Shown: positions 11,751-22,905, counted from the stretch's first letter. The stretch is DNA of 64,000 bases from Paramarasmius palmivorus (GCA_037176845.1 JAYKXP010000024.1:62001-126000); one strand, 5' to 3'. Notes: a model not told the origin generated them from the letters alone. A program made the numbers and translations.

Positions 11751-13739
11751 TCAAAACCCAAAAGCGCTAATCCCTGACCCTGGAACGGCTTCCCACCATG
11801 AACTCGGTTTCTCTTCTGGGAATCAAAAGGGTTAATACACCGAATGGCGAAAAGGGAATGTAAATGCCTCACCTTTCGGCCTGAGGATCTCGAGCTCTGG
11901 GATGTCTAGGAGACGTGCAAAATCGGCGGTGTTTGGGTCAAACCTACATGCGACTTGCCAGTCATAGAGGGCGGTGTATATGTCGGAGGGCCAGGATATA
12001 AGCCAGACATTGGTGCGTGGAGCCAGTCTCGGAACATCCCATTGCTCGAGTTCATCTTCTGTCATCTCGGATTGGCCGTTCTCGTCCAGTGACCAAAAGT
12101 GAGCGCGTCCTTCTGCCCATGAGATAATTCCAGACATTGTCATTGGCAGTGGATAGAGGAATAGGTAGATAGGTGGGGGGTTTTCGCCGTCGCAGAGCTT
12201 CAAAGAGCAAGCAAGACCGTCATATTTTCTTGAGTGTTCTGATATTAGTTCTAGCTCTGGGTCGATGACTGTCAACCGAAAGGGAAAGTGGTGAGTGTTT
12301 GTAATGCATGACAAAGCAAGGGCATACAGAAGTAATCTTCACTTCTTCCTTCCTGCATACAACGCGGAAATTGCGATAACCAACATCTCCTCCGGGAGAA
12401 AATATCAAAGTCGACGTAAACACGAATTTTATCCCCACACATTGTGAAACTGAGGTAAATGTATCAGTAAGACTATCCCGAGAGCATTGAAAGCTGCCCA
12501 AAACGCTCACCGTGTCAATTCACCAACTGATGTTTGATCGACCAGTCCATCCCACAACAACGCCCACGACCGCGTAATAGCTTCCTGCGGCCACCTCGCA
12601 ACGGCATCCAGTGAAGTTGAATAGACAATATCAAAACGCAGTCCAAGAAGAGAGCTGCACAGCTGTTCATACGGCAAACCCGGAAAGAAGGACTGTAGGT
12701 GGAGCTGCTCCTCTTCTGATGCTTCGGGGCTGAGGGCTGGGCGAAGGAAGGAATCACAGCGGTGGAATTTGCGGAACGATGATGCCGTAGACATGAGAGC
12801 TTGGTGCAGTTCTTTGGAGTTGAATTGCTGAAAAAATCTGGAGATAGTGTCGGTGTCGAGCATGTCTGTGGTGGAGGGGATGATGATGGTGTTATCGGGG
12901 AGAAGAATCCAACTCGTACGACCCGAGTGAGGTCCTGAGGGCCCCACACAGAAAATGCCTTTGCTGGTATCCATCCATATTTGCTCGTCGGAACATCCCA
13001 TTTGCTCCTGCTCGGAAAAGTATGAGTATTAGCGCTGGACATGAAGTAACTTCAGCCTGACCATCAACCACCGTAAATACAGATTCATCCATAAGGATTC
13101 TGTATGGAAATGTGTCAATGGGATCAGGTCTGGGAATAGTGATCGATTAATACCCTCTGCACCGTACTCTGTAAAACAAAGCTCACCGTGGTGGAAGATC
13201 AACATGGGAACTTCAGAATGATTTATTCCATACAACAACCATGAATTTGGATCCCTGTTCGAGTCCTGGTCAATATGTTTCTCATGGGAATGAAAGAGAA
13301 GAGGCACCTATCGCGCGAAAATTGCTGAAAGTCTTCTTCCCAAACTTCATCGGCTTCTTTGCCTCGATATTCGACCGCGGTAAACTTGGATCGTCGATCA
13401 ACTAGCTCAACGCTGTATACTCTCCTCTCGCCTTTGTCCCTTTTGCGTAAGCGATTGCCTTTCCGTTTATACTCGGCGATGTTCATCGAGCAGATCTCCT
13501 TGATAGTGATAACATCGCCACGCTTCACGTATTCAAACTGAAGTCATGACGATGAGCCTAAAGAGCTTCATTCTCTACTATTAAAGACGAACCTCGTCGT
13601 ATTCAGTACGTTTGGTAGCAATTTCACCGTTATAGTGAAGAGTATTAACATTGAAGGTCGTGTTGCTGTTGATCTGATCCCTACCGACGCTGTTGACTGT
13701 AGAGCCCTTGATATTGAAACGCTTCGAGTTCTTGAACAT
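11751..13739 (-). CDS. Array copy A: kinase-like family protein of unknown function
   Basis: Copy A is the reference for the array. Eight exons encode about 540 residues. Exon 1 (13739-13593) starts MFKNSKRFNIKGSTVNSVGR and continues DQIN. Exon 2 carries FEYVKRGDVITIKEICSM and VYSVELVDRRSKFTAVEYRG, which resembles the N-lobe of a protein kinase but has no VAIK-type lysine. The middle holds SEVPMLIFHH, IWMDTSKGIFC and FDIVYSTSLDAVARWPQE. The C-terminal part has HFWSLDENGQSEMTEDELEQ and ILRPK, ending WWEAVPGSGISAFGF. No HRD or DFG motif is seen, so catalysis is unlikely. The family looks like an expanded Agaricomycete set of unknown role. I chose this start because the M(x)KNSK start is shared by the paralogs. 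The late intron (GTATGCC...GACAG) is 59 nt. Confidence 0.75.
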
Positions 13740-15170
13740 GCTTTGGGCGAGTAAAGGGGGTAAGAACAAAGGTGTTCGAGATGCATTTAGGGTACTGAAG
13801 CCAGTTTTATACCAGCTATTGTATTAGGTTTGATGGGTACGTTCTCCAGGAGACCCAGCGATACAGGATCTTGATTTTGCCGTGTCCGTTCTGAGATCTG
13901 AGGGCCATGGGTTCTGGGGGGCTGAATTTAGACAGATTTAGACGATGAAGTTGAAGAAGAGGTAACACGGTCGCACGTGCTTTACAGCTGAGGAGACTGA
14001 CGTTACATAATATCCCCGTACATTCTCCGATCTTTTTCTCGACTTCCACTTCCTCTAAACTTCCTCAGTGATTTTTGTTTAGTGTAACCTCGCAGTGATC
14101 CGCTCTGCGCTTCAAGCTTAAGCTTCAAGACTCGCACCACTCTCTAGAAACACTTTCGAAGGTGCGGATTACTGTAAAAAGACTGATTTGTTTATACACT
14201 AAACAGAAATCCTCTGCGTCGCTCTGTAGGTCATTCTGGGCCGAACGTATAGGTATCCCTACTCAGCGGTGATAGAATATGAAAAAGCCTCTCGAAGGAT
14301 TTGCTTGGACTTATAGGCTATGATTTGGCTATTCACTCGTACGGCCTTGAGGCATCGCTTTATTGTCTGGTGTAGGAAGCTACATCCTGGATATACTTGC
14401 GGGTGAGTCCCGTACCAAATAACATTGTGATTACAACAGTAAAGACTATGCGACTGGATGTTTGAAGTCAGACTCAAAACGGGACTCGATACACTTTCCA
14501 GTGCTCACCACGATTCGACGAGATTCATCATTCAACATAGCCGCACCTTGAAGAGTCAAATTACTTGTCACTAGCCGTTCGGAAACCGCAAGGATTCGGA
14601 GCAATGCTCAGGTCTCAGGATGTATCCTCTCCTTGCGTTCCGGTGGTCAAGCTTTACAAGGATGCGGATACTACCTCATAGAATTGTGTTCCGAGGCCCG
14701 AGGGACGCGTGTCATTGGGATTTTCTGTGCTTACAGGGTTCATGAAGGAGGAACGCAGATCTTGTCCGTACTAGGTCCTGAGTTTGGAGATAGCACGAGG
14801 TGAGTACGTTGTCCGTTTGTCTGTTGAACATTTGAATATTCACATTGAAAGTACAGTTTCTTGTAGACGCTATTGTCTTCAACATCGCTTCGAGCTCGTA
14901 TCGTTGTTATCGTAGATAGCAATGGTTCACTTAGCAATTCAAGTTCAACTCCCTCGTACATATCTAGTCGTGATTCCGAATCTATGACATCGTTTCATCG
15001 TCCCGTGTCACTCGTTGTCGCCTGCAGTGGCGTTACCTATGCCTGTAGGATGTCCTAGGGTTCCCAGCCGCGCTTTGGGGGGCCCTATGGGCAACATTTG
15101 CCGGATATCCACCGCAGTGTGTGTTCAGGTGAAAAGTTGATGCGCCGGAGTCTGTCGAAGTTCTTGGTAT
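13740..15170. other. Upstream region of copy A, no gene seen
   Basis: About 235 bp upstream of copy A lies the block TAACACGGTCGCACGTGC with a CACGTG at 13974-13979. It is shared with the upstream regions of copies C and D. Beyond that, to about 15.17 kb, I see only short frames without domain, splice pattern or repeat. Confidence 0.4.
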
Positions 15171-15174
15171 TCTC

Positions 15175-15700
15175 GGATATAGGCCGTACGACCGTCAACT
15201 TTTCCGAAAAATACGTACGACCGTCTGTTGGAATGGTTCTGCTATACTTCTTGAGAATGCTGGAGAGGTAGAGTGACAGTCCTATTCGAGCTAGTAGCTA
15301 GATGTGCCTGTGAAGCATCTCACAAAATAAACAAAGCCGGCACCTTTGTTATGCCATACGCCACAACTGCCAATCTCCCTTCTCATATTCAAACAATCCA
15401 TACCTCCTTCCCACTCTATCTACCCTTATCTACCCTTTCCTCTCCTTCTTCAATCCATCGCCTGGCTTTACTTTTCCACCACGCCTCCGAGTAGTTCTTT
15501 AACGCATCAACCAATCGTCCACCAACTCCCGCAGACTTTGCTCCATAAAACAGCCAAACTAGCGGTACAATCGGTAAAACTTCGTGCAGCGCTCCAAACG
15601 AGACTATTAGTGCAGGCAGAGGTGCACCTGTCCGCTCAGATATCCTTTTGAGCGCTTGTCGGTATCGGTGGAAAAGAGCTTTGACGCTCGTGATTTCCAT
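15175..15700 (-). pseudogene. Pseudogene 1 of the FLILHELTA-family gene
   Basis: The minus strand reads YRQALKRISERTGAPLPALI followed by SFGALHEVLPIVPLVWLFYG, nearly the same as the intact gene at 1989-2513. After about 95 residues the frame stops at a VDKGR end, where the intact gene has RVGRRYGWFG. Further 3' pieces remain in order: GCATAACAAAGGTG, AATAGGACTGTCACTCTACC and GTACGTATTTTTCGGAAAAG. Internal deletions separate them. The match extends into the intact gene's terminal codons, so the copy covered at least most of the gene. Confidence 0.85.
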
Positions 15701-15719
15701 GCTCTCCTTTCATGTTACA

Positions 15720-16010
15720 CCCACGACGCTCTCCTTCACCACTTCCCCACTCCTCATCCCCACCCACAACCACATCGAACGGAGCCTCTGGAATATCACG
15801 GATCTCGGTCTTACAGCCACTCCACGGGTACTTCCTTTGGTAATGCGTCAAACGCGTCGTTGGCAGCTGGCTCAGTATGATTAATACGTCACATCCACAC
15901 TTTGTACGTCTCTTCCTCTGTTCTCCAAACGGCTACAACTAAACTCTGGTAAACCTCCGTAGCTCTCGTGCGACCAAGTAGCCATCAAGTTGTCTCTACC
16001 CATCACCATC
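15720..16010 (+). pseudogene. Relic R1 of a lost plus-strand gene (SLWNIT family)
   Basis: The plus strand encodes ERSLWNITDLGLTATPRVLP followed by LVMRQTRRW. It is followed by a block with CTACAACTAAACT and CATCACCATCCGCC. The same two blocks recur in order at 22.6-22.9 and 23.45-23.7 kb, and partly at 19.0-19.2 kb. The hydrophobic stretch suggests an ancestral membrane-associated segment. Product unknown; no intact member is in the window. Confidence 0.6.
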
Positions 16011-16057
16011 CGCCCTCATCTGTCACCGCAACGCTCGAAACAAACTCCAATGGAGTT

Positions 16058-16100
16058 CGAGTCGGGAGGTGATGGAGTTACTCCATCACCTCCCGACTCG
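16058..16100. repeat. Perfect 20-bp inverted repeat with 3-bp loop
   Basis: The left arm CGAGTCGGGAGGTGATGGAG (16058-16077) and the right arm CTCCATCACCTCCCGACTCG (16081-16100) are exact reverse complements around TTA. A smaller 7-bp palindrome (AACTCCA-A-TGGAGTT, 16043-16057) abuts it on the left. There is no T-run, tRNA fold or gene beside it that would explain it as a terminator. Confidence 0.95.
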
Positions 16101-16391
16101 TGATCCGCCAATTCTGTACATATTCGATATCCATCCGCGCTCTATCCACACAACTTTCTTCCTATTCCTTTTTCGGACATTGAACAATTGGCCATCTCAT
16201 AACGCGTAATACAAAACCGGATCTCTCATTTTGCAGTATTTGGTCGTGAGGAATCATATAAACCCAAATTGCGGCGGGCATGTTTTCAACATTTCCAGCA
16301 TGCTATCGATATCTGCATCCAAGGGAGACTCTGAGTATAGTCGTCGCTCGAGAGTCAACGCGGGCTCTCTAGCACTTGTTACGCCCCACTA

Positions 16392-16625
16392 CTCATTCTC
16401 TGACTATCGCAATATCAATCCTTACGTAGCCACGGAAACAGGTGCATTCTCTCTTCAACCTAGATTGACATGCTCACTAAGAACGCTGTCTCAGCCGTAG
16501 GTGACCAATGCTACACAGGCTTTCTTACCACACACCACGACTCATTCTCTATCAACCCTCATGCAAGCACGGAAACAGGTACGTTGTCTCATCAAACCCA
16601 GATTGACATACTCACTAAGAAAACC
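16392..16625 (+). repeat. Diverged tandem duplication, exon-like
   Basis: Sequence at about 16392-16490 is repeated at about 16541-16625. Shared pieces are CTCATTCTCT, CACGGAAACAGGT, AGATTGACAT and CTCACTAAGAA. Both copies encode an xSTETG or xATETG peptide followed by a potential intron donor (GTGCAT or GTACGT). This suggests a duplicated small exon of an unrecognised gene lying upstream of the next entry. Confidence 0.6.
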
Positions 16626-16949
16626 ATTGAGAAGAACTTGGACATTGGCACGCTTCCCCAGCGGCGGATGCATATTCATTGTCAAGCCCCGAAGACAGTA
16701 TTCAGCCGGCAGGATCTCTCTCTCTATACCAGGGTACCCAGCTGTAGCTCAGGAAAGTCGGACAACTCGTCAAAATAGTAAGTGTTCAACGTTCATCGCC
16801 CGACTTGGGCTCTTCTGCAAACAGATCTAACTTGCACCAAAGGTATCACTAGGTCCGATCAACCGCACCCAAAGTCCTATATCAGCGCGCGCCCGGAATC
16901 ACACTCTCAAACATCTTCCTCTGCTTTAGCTACAGGTCGGGCAGATGTC

Positions 16950-18005
16950 ATGCAAACCACTGGCTCTTCTGGCCGGTTTCAACCTACCAGACGCAAACGA
17001 CTTACCAGCATGCAAGGAGCAAGAGCTCCATGTGGCCCGACGACTGATACTAGAACCACAAACGTGAATACAGTGCCAAATGGTGATCATACAACGCCAT
17101 CACAGGGCCATCATATCGCGGTCTCAAGTTCGTCTCCTACTGGCCATGGAATTCAATCCCCGATAACTGCGTTACATCTACCGACAGACATGCATTCCCA
17201 TTCTATCATCACCCTGGGGATCGTTGCGCCCGCTGGAGGCGAACAATGCCGCTCAGTCTCTTCGTCCCGTATGGCAAATCAACCTCCTGTTCCACCACCC
17301 ACCAGACTATCACCCAATCCACAACAGCAGCCCCACAAGCTAGTTCACGTGTCAAGCATGGTAACCGCCCCCAAAAGCAGGCGTACTGCAACTGGTACTG
17401 AACCTCAGAGGGATCCGCGTTCACGCGCACGTGCAAAGACACGAATTCTGCAGGTTGTTTACCTTGGATTTTCACTGCTGCTACTACGGAGTGCCTACGT
17501 GCTGCTCCTTGGCACGGGGGCTCGAAGTATATGGTCTTTGTTTGGCCTGTACATAACAGTTCACGCTATCAATAACTACAAAACCTCCATTCGCGGAAAC
17601 TATAATGGTACGATAAACGGGGAGATGCATAGTTCTAGTGCGTGGATATGGATTTTTTCTTCTTTGGTATCCTGTTGCTGAAACGATGTACATATAGGGT
17701 ATGTATATGATGGCTCGAATAGCACACCTGCGCCGGAGTCAAATGGTATGACAATTCAGCAAGTGTCTACAGCGCTGAACTTACACCCTTCAGGCCTCAA
17801 CAGGACGCTTTCAGGAACATCCATGAGGTTTGCGGAGGTTTCTTCGATATTAGCAACCCGGATTTCAGGAGCTGTTGATTCAAAGGTGGATGCAAACATA
17901 TTGATTATAGTCCTACTCATCTCCGTCATTATCCTGCTCATCTTTGTCATTATACTGCTCGTAGGACTTTTCTATTCATATAACACGAGACTGTTGTCAT
18001 CGTAG
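16950..18005 (+). CDS. Hypothetical protein with C-terminal membrane segments
   Basis: A Ser/Thr/Pro-rich open frame runs from the ATG at 16950 to 17681. It contains one long hydrophobic stretch (LQVVYLGFSLLLLRSAYVLLL) and an Asn/Gly-rich end (IRGNYNGTINGEMHSS). A second open piece (about 17700-18005) reads GYVYDGSNSTPAPE and ends with a very hydrophobic helix (ILIIVLLISVIILLIFVIIL) before LLSS. A phase-0 junction could join the two, but the donor would be non-canonical (GC). Upstream exons in 16.2-16.8 kb are possible. I do not recognise a family; it may equally be a decaying gene. Confidence 0.3.
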
Positions 18006-18935
18006 AAGGGATCCAGCTAATATACTACTTTTCTATCGAGTCTGCGAGAACACGAGAATCTTGAGGCTGTATCGGGACTCTTTGTCGTGTGTCACAACCA
18101 CCACTCCCAATTTTCCAGTGGCTAACTTACATGTGCGCAAAATACCTCACTCAGAGACGCGTAGTTCTTGGATGTCCCTGAACGGCGATTCAACCGAATC
18201 CAAATTCCTTCAACCTTGATCTCAACTTCGATCCACTCCCTCGACCCGTTGCGCTAGCGTACCCTCCGCATACCTAGCTGTCGTCATGCCATACCTGTAG
18301 CTTTGCATCTGCCTGCGTTACCGCAACCCAAACACGCTTCACAGGAGCCAGGAACGGTTGCATTCCAGAGTTGAGAAGAATACGGTGCGGTTGTACTAAG
18401 AGCTTTGGAGGACAGTCAGAAGAAAGATCGGGCAGCGGGTTGTGTGTTGTTTGAAGGGCCGATTATTCTGGTCCTTGTTGGGAGAGCTGTTAGCCTGAGT
18501 GTCATTGGTGAAGAACATTACTATCGGAGTCATGCTCCAATCCAAGAACAACACCACGCAATCTACATCCGATCTTCAGGCTCTCACCATCTCGTACATT
18601 CACCTTCTGCATCTAGAATCATTGGACATATCAACATCGATAGACCATTCGGAAACAGCGGATACCTCACCCTTCGAACACCGGTCATATCTTGACATCC
18701 ACGTCCTCTTCCCGAAGCCGTAGTTTCAAAAACGACCTTCTCGACCTACATACTGCACATCAAATGTTCTTTCTCATCCCCACAAGCACGTTGCACGGGC
18801 TCCCGTACTAGTAGCTTTCATGCCACGCCCACGACAGATCCCGACTCGTTCTACACTACACTATGCAAGCACAATAACAAGCACGATATCTACATCTACA
18901 TCTACATTTTCCTGAACCACACATCACACCCACAC
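18006..18935. other. No supported gene
   Basis: Only short open frames are present (for example 18405-18723). They share no motif with the neighbouring paralogs. A run of ATCTAC repeats sits at about 18888-18907. Confidence 0.4.
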
Positions 18936-18939
18936 CCCC

Positions 18940-19610
18940 AACTTCGTGTACATGCGCTTCGAACGAAGGTGACCCTCATCCGTACTCTCGCCACCACGTT
19001 CCAATCACTCACGGCCACATCGAACGCCGCCTCTAGCATCTGGAACATCGCCCATGTCGCTCTCATAGTCACTTCAAGGCTACTTCCTTCATATGATGCG
19101 TCAAAACGTCGTTGGCTCATTATGATTTGTACGTCCCTTTGTCCGCTCTCTAACTGCCTACAACTAAACTTCGATGGTAGTCTTTGTTCTTTTCCTCGAA
19201 CCTCTCTGAAACCACGCCATCGATTCACACCCAAAGATGCAATGTCGGAGGCGATGAGAACTATTGTGGATGCTGAACTCCCGAGGATCTTAAAGCAGGA
19301 AAGGATTCCGGTTTCGAAGAGGTGAAAGGCAGAATCGGAACCTGCGTCACAGGCTCAAGTTGAGGCAACACCTGAAATCTTACCGACAACTCGTTCTCGT
19401 GACCGAATTGACGACCATAGAAACAGCACCCGATCCTGAACGTCAAGCAATATCGTAAAAACCGGCAACGATAGTACCAAAATACCTGGTTCAAGAACCC
19501 AACAAGGAAGAGATCGACGCAAGGCATACCAAGAAACAAACCTGTCATCGGAGGTTGAAGGGGGTGCTGGATTGGAGCTGAGACGGAGACGGAGAGGATG
19601 GGTAAAACGT
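18940..19610 (+). pseudogene. Relic R2 of the SLWNIT-family gene, more complete
   Basis: In order on the plus strand: VTLIRTLATTFQSLTATSN, SSIWNIAHVALIVTSRLLP, then a piece reading MSEAMRTIVDAELPRILKQE, then a piece with GGAAGAGATCGACGC. The last three match 29.7-30.75 kb collinearly: TLIRTLECLF, AMRTTMETEVPRI and GGAAGAGATCGACCAAG. Frames are broken between them. This is the remains of a multi-exon gene of unknown function, perhaps with a charged coiled C-terminus. Confidence 0.6.
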
Positions 19611-19956
19611 TTTGGACCGGCGGTTATCGTTTCCAATTAGGTGTTAGATTTAAGGTACCTTCAATTTGTAGTAGTACCATTACTCCTAATCAGAATGGGC
19701 TCAAGTCAGTTCAGCTTCGAGTGCTAATGTATCTCCAAGACGGATCAGTGAGAAATCGCGAGGTCCGAGTCAAGCAGATATCGCGCGCCTTTCCCTTGCC
19801 CAATGCCGATCTTTTTATCTCATCTACACACCTAGAGATGGGGCAAAGTACATATCGGAATTCCCGGACTATAAGTAATCGCAAGCAACGGTACAGAAAC
19901 GCAAATAACACACTTATCACCTAAAACCCAAAATGAAAGCCAGTCCATCTGAGTGC

Positions 19957-21946
19957 TCAAAACCCGAAAGCGCTAATCCCTGGAGCGGCTTCCCACCATG
20001 AACTTGATTTCTCTTCTGTGGAATCAAGGTGTTTAATATGCCGAATAGCGAAAGGAGAATGTGAAGGCCTCACTTTTTGGTCTAAGGATCTCGAGCTCTG
20101 GGATGTCTAGGTGACGTGCAAAATCGGCGGTGTTTGGGTCAAATCCATGGGCGACTTGCCAATCGTAGAGGGCAGTGTATATGGAGGAGTCCCAGTATAT
20201 AAGCCAGATATAGGGGCCAGATAGAACCAGTCTCGGAACACGCCATTGCTCAAGTTCATTTTCTGTCATCTCAGATTGGCCATTCTCGTCCAGCGACCAA
20301 AAGTGAGTGTGTCCTTTGCTCCATGAGATGAGTCCAGATATCGTCATTGGTGTTGGTGGATAGAGGAATAGGTAGATAGGTGGGGGAATTTCACCATCAC
20401 AGAGCTTGAAAAAGCAAGCAAGACCTTCATATTCTCTTGAGCTTCCTGGTACTAGCGATATCTGTAGTCCGATGACTGTCAACCGAAAGGAAAAGTGATG
20501 AGCATTTGGTAGTGTATGATGAAGCAAGAGCATACAAAAGTAATCTTCAGCATTTCCTTCCTCCATACAACGCGGAAATTGCAATAACCAACACTCCCTT
20601 TGGGATACAATATCAGACCTGGCGCAAACATAAATATCATCCCCACACATTGTGAAACTGAGGTAAACATATCAGTAAAACTATCCCAAGAGCATTTAAA
20701 GCTGCCTGAAATGCTCACCGTGTCAATTCACCAACTGATGTTTGATCAACCAGCCCATAATCTAGCTCCCAACGATATTCCATAGCTTCCTGCGGCCACC
20801 TCGCAACAGCATCCAGCGAGGTTGAATAGACAGTGTCAAGACGTAGTCCAAGAAGAGAGCTGCGCAGCTGTTCACACGGCAAACCCGGAAAGAAGGACTG
20901 TAGGTTGAGCTGCTCTTCTTCTGATGCTTCGGGGCTGAGGGTTGGGCCAAGGAAGGAATCACAGCGTTGGAATTTGTACAACAGGGTTGCCGCATATATG
21001 AGTTCTTGGTGCAACTCTTTGGAGTTGAATTGCCGAAAAAAGCTGAAGATAATGTCGGCATTGAGCATGTCTATGGTAGAGGGGACGATGGTGGTGATAG
21101 ATAGATCGCGGTCTTGCGGCATTGCGAAAGGTGGGAAAGGTCCGTCGGGCCCCACACAAAAAACGCCTTTGCTGGTATCCATCCATACTTGGTCTTCGTA
21201 ACATCCCAATTGCTTCTGCTCGGAAAAGTATAAGCATTAGCACTGGACATGAATCAACCTCAGCCTGACCATTAACCACCAGAAATACAAATTCTCCCAT
21301 AAAGATTCTGTAAAGAAATGGGCCAATGGGATCAAGTCTGGGAATAGTTACCAGTCAATATCTTCAGCTCCGTACCCGTAAAACGAAACTCACCGTGATG
21401 GAAGATCAGCATTGGGACTTTGGAATGATTTAGTCCATACAACAGCCATGAATTCGGATCCCTGCTCGAATCTTGGTTAATATGTTTCTCATGGGAATGA
21501 AAAAGCAGAGGCACCTATCGCGCGAAAATTTCTGAAAGTCTTCTTCCCAAACTTCTTTGGCTTCTTTGCCTCGATATTCGACTGCAGTGAACCTGGATTG
21601 TTGGCCAAATACCTCGATACTGTACATCTTTCTTTGGGTTTTGCGATCGTGAATATAATATTTGCCGTTTTTCTGCTTCCATTCGGTGATGTCTACTGAG
21701 CAGATCTCCTTTGAGGGAATTACATGTCCAAGCTTCACGTATTCAAACTGAAGACATGACCGTGAGCCTAAAGAACCTCATTCTCTACGATGGTAGACAT
21801 ACCTCGTCGTATTCTGTACGTTTGGTAGCGATTTCGCCGTTGCAGTGAAGAGTCTCGACATTGAAGGTCGTGTTGTTGATTTGATCCCTACCGATGTTGT
21901 TGACTGTAGAGCCCTTGATAGTAAAACGCTTCGAGTTGTTGAACAT
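19957..21946 (-). CDS. Array copy B: kinase-like family protein
   Basis: Same eight-exon layout as copy A and the closest relative to it in the array. It starts MFNNSKRFTIKGSTVNNIGR (ATG at 21946). The N-lobe-like exon reads KMYSIEVFGQQSRFTAVEYR. The central exon carries VWMDTSKGVFCVGPDGP and DTVYSTSLDAVARWPQEAM. The C-terminal exon includes CGDDIYVCARSDIVSQREC and HFWSLDENGQSEMTENELEQ. The end lacks the GS of copy A (APGISAFG...). The late intron is 60 nt, free of stop codons and in frame, so retention would add 20 residues. All exons read open. Function unknown. Confidence 0.75.
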
Positions 21947-22080
21947 GCTTTGGGCGAGTGACGGGGGCAAGAACAAAGGTGTTGAAGATACATTTGGGGT
22001 ATTGAAGCCAGTTTTATAGCTGCTGTATTTTAGGTTTGATCCAGGAAACACCGCCAGTATGATGCGCGGTTGAATGGGCA

Positions 22081-22614
22081 GTGCACCTCTTTCAACTCTT
22101 CCGAGGAGAGAGTGAAAGCGCTATTCGAAGGGCCTGTGAAGTGTTAGCAGCATCTCACAGAATAAACAACGGCGGCACCTTTGCTATTCGCGACATCTCC
22201 TGCAACTCCCAATCCCCTTCTCTTATATCTCCCTTCTCATACTTACCCAAACCATCCATACCTCCTTCCTACTCTTGCTTCTCCTTCTTCAATCCATTCC
22301 TTGGCTTTACCTTTCCACCACACGCTCTCAATGTCCGTGTCCTTTAACGCACCGACGTTAACCAATCCCTCGCCAACTCCCACAGCCTTCGCTTCGTAAG
22401 ACACTCCTACTACTGGTACAATCGCCGTAGCTTCCTGTAGTACCGCAAATGAAACTAGCAGCGGTGCACCTGTCCGCTCAAATATTCTCTTGAGTGCTTG
22501 TCGGTATCGGTGTGACATGCGAGAGTGAGAAAGAGCTTTGACGCCCGCCTCGAGCACCTTCCTCAGCCTCTCACTCTCCCGTACTCCCCATCCTCCCACA
22601 ACTTCCCCACCCAC
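22081..22614 (-). pseudogene. Pseudogene 2 of the FLILHELTA-family gene
   Basis: The minus strand reads YRQALKRIFERTGAPLLVSF and then AVLQEATAIVPVVG, with VWWKGKAKEWIEEGEARVGR downstream. These correspond to ERTGAPLPALIVSFGVLHEATA and VWWKGKAREWIEEGEERVDR of the intact gene. Small in-frame losses (ALI) and an insertion (VNVGALKD) are visible, and the frame ends after YGWFG. Degenerate 3' pieces (AGGTGCCGCC, TGTGAGATGCTGC on the minus strand) continue to about 22.08 kb. It lies directly upstream of copy B, as pseudogene 1 lies upstream of copy A. Confidence 0.85.
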
Positions 22615-22905
22615 GCCGCCTCTGGAATATCACCAACCTCGCTCCTCATAGCCATTCCATGGTGCCTCCTTTCGTGATGCGTCAAACGCGTCTTAGGCTC
22701 GCTATGATTGATACTTGATACACGGTATGTACATCCCTTGCTCCGCTCTGTAATTGCCTACAACTAAACTTTGGTAGGCTTCCACAGTTCTTGTACGATT
22801 GGGAAGCCTCCAAATCATCCCCACCCAGCATCATCCGCCCACATTTGCCGCCGCAACACTCCATCAACACCTCTTGAAACAAACCCCTTCCCCGAGGAAT
22901 ATCTG
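22615..22905 (+). pseudogene. Relic R3 of the SLWNIT-family gene
   Basis: The plus strand has CCTCTGGAATATCACCAACC, then TTTCGTGATGCGTCAAACGC. The downstream block has CTACAACTAAACTTTGGTAG and CATCATCCGCCCACATTTGC. The order is the same as in R1 (15.72-16.0 kb). The reading frame is broken inside the first block. The fragment is embedded in the repeat of the copy B unit. Confidence 0.6.

Noticed and set aside
16058..16100. Possible tRNA or terminator at the perfect hairpin
   Set aside because: No cloverleaf, no A/B box pair and no T-run; the 20-bp stem with 3-nt loop fits neither.
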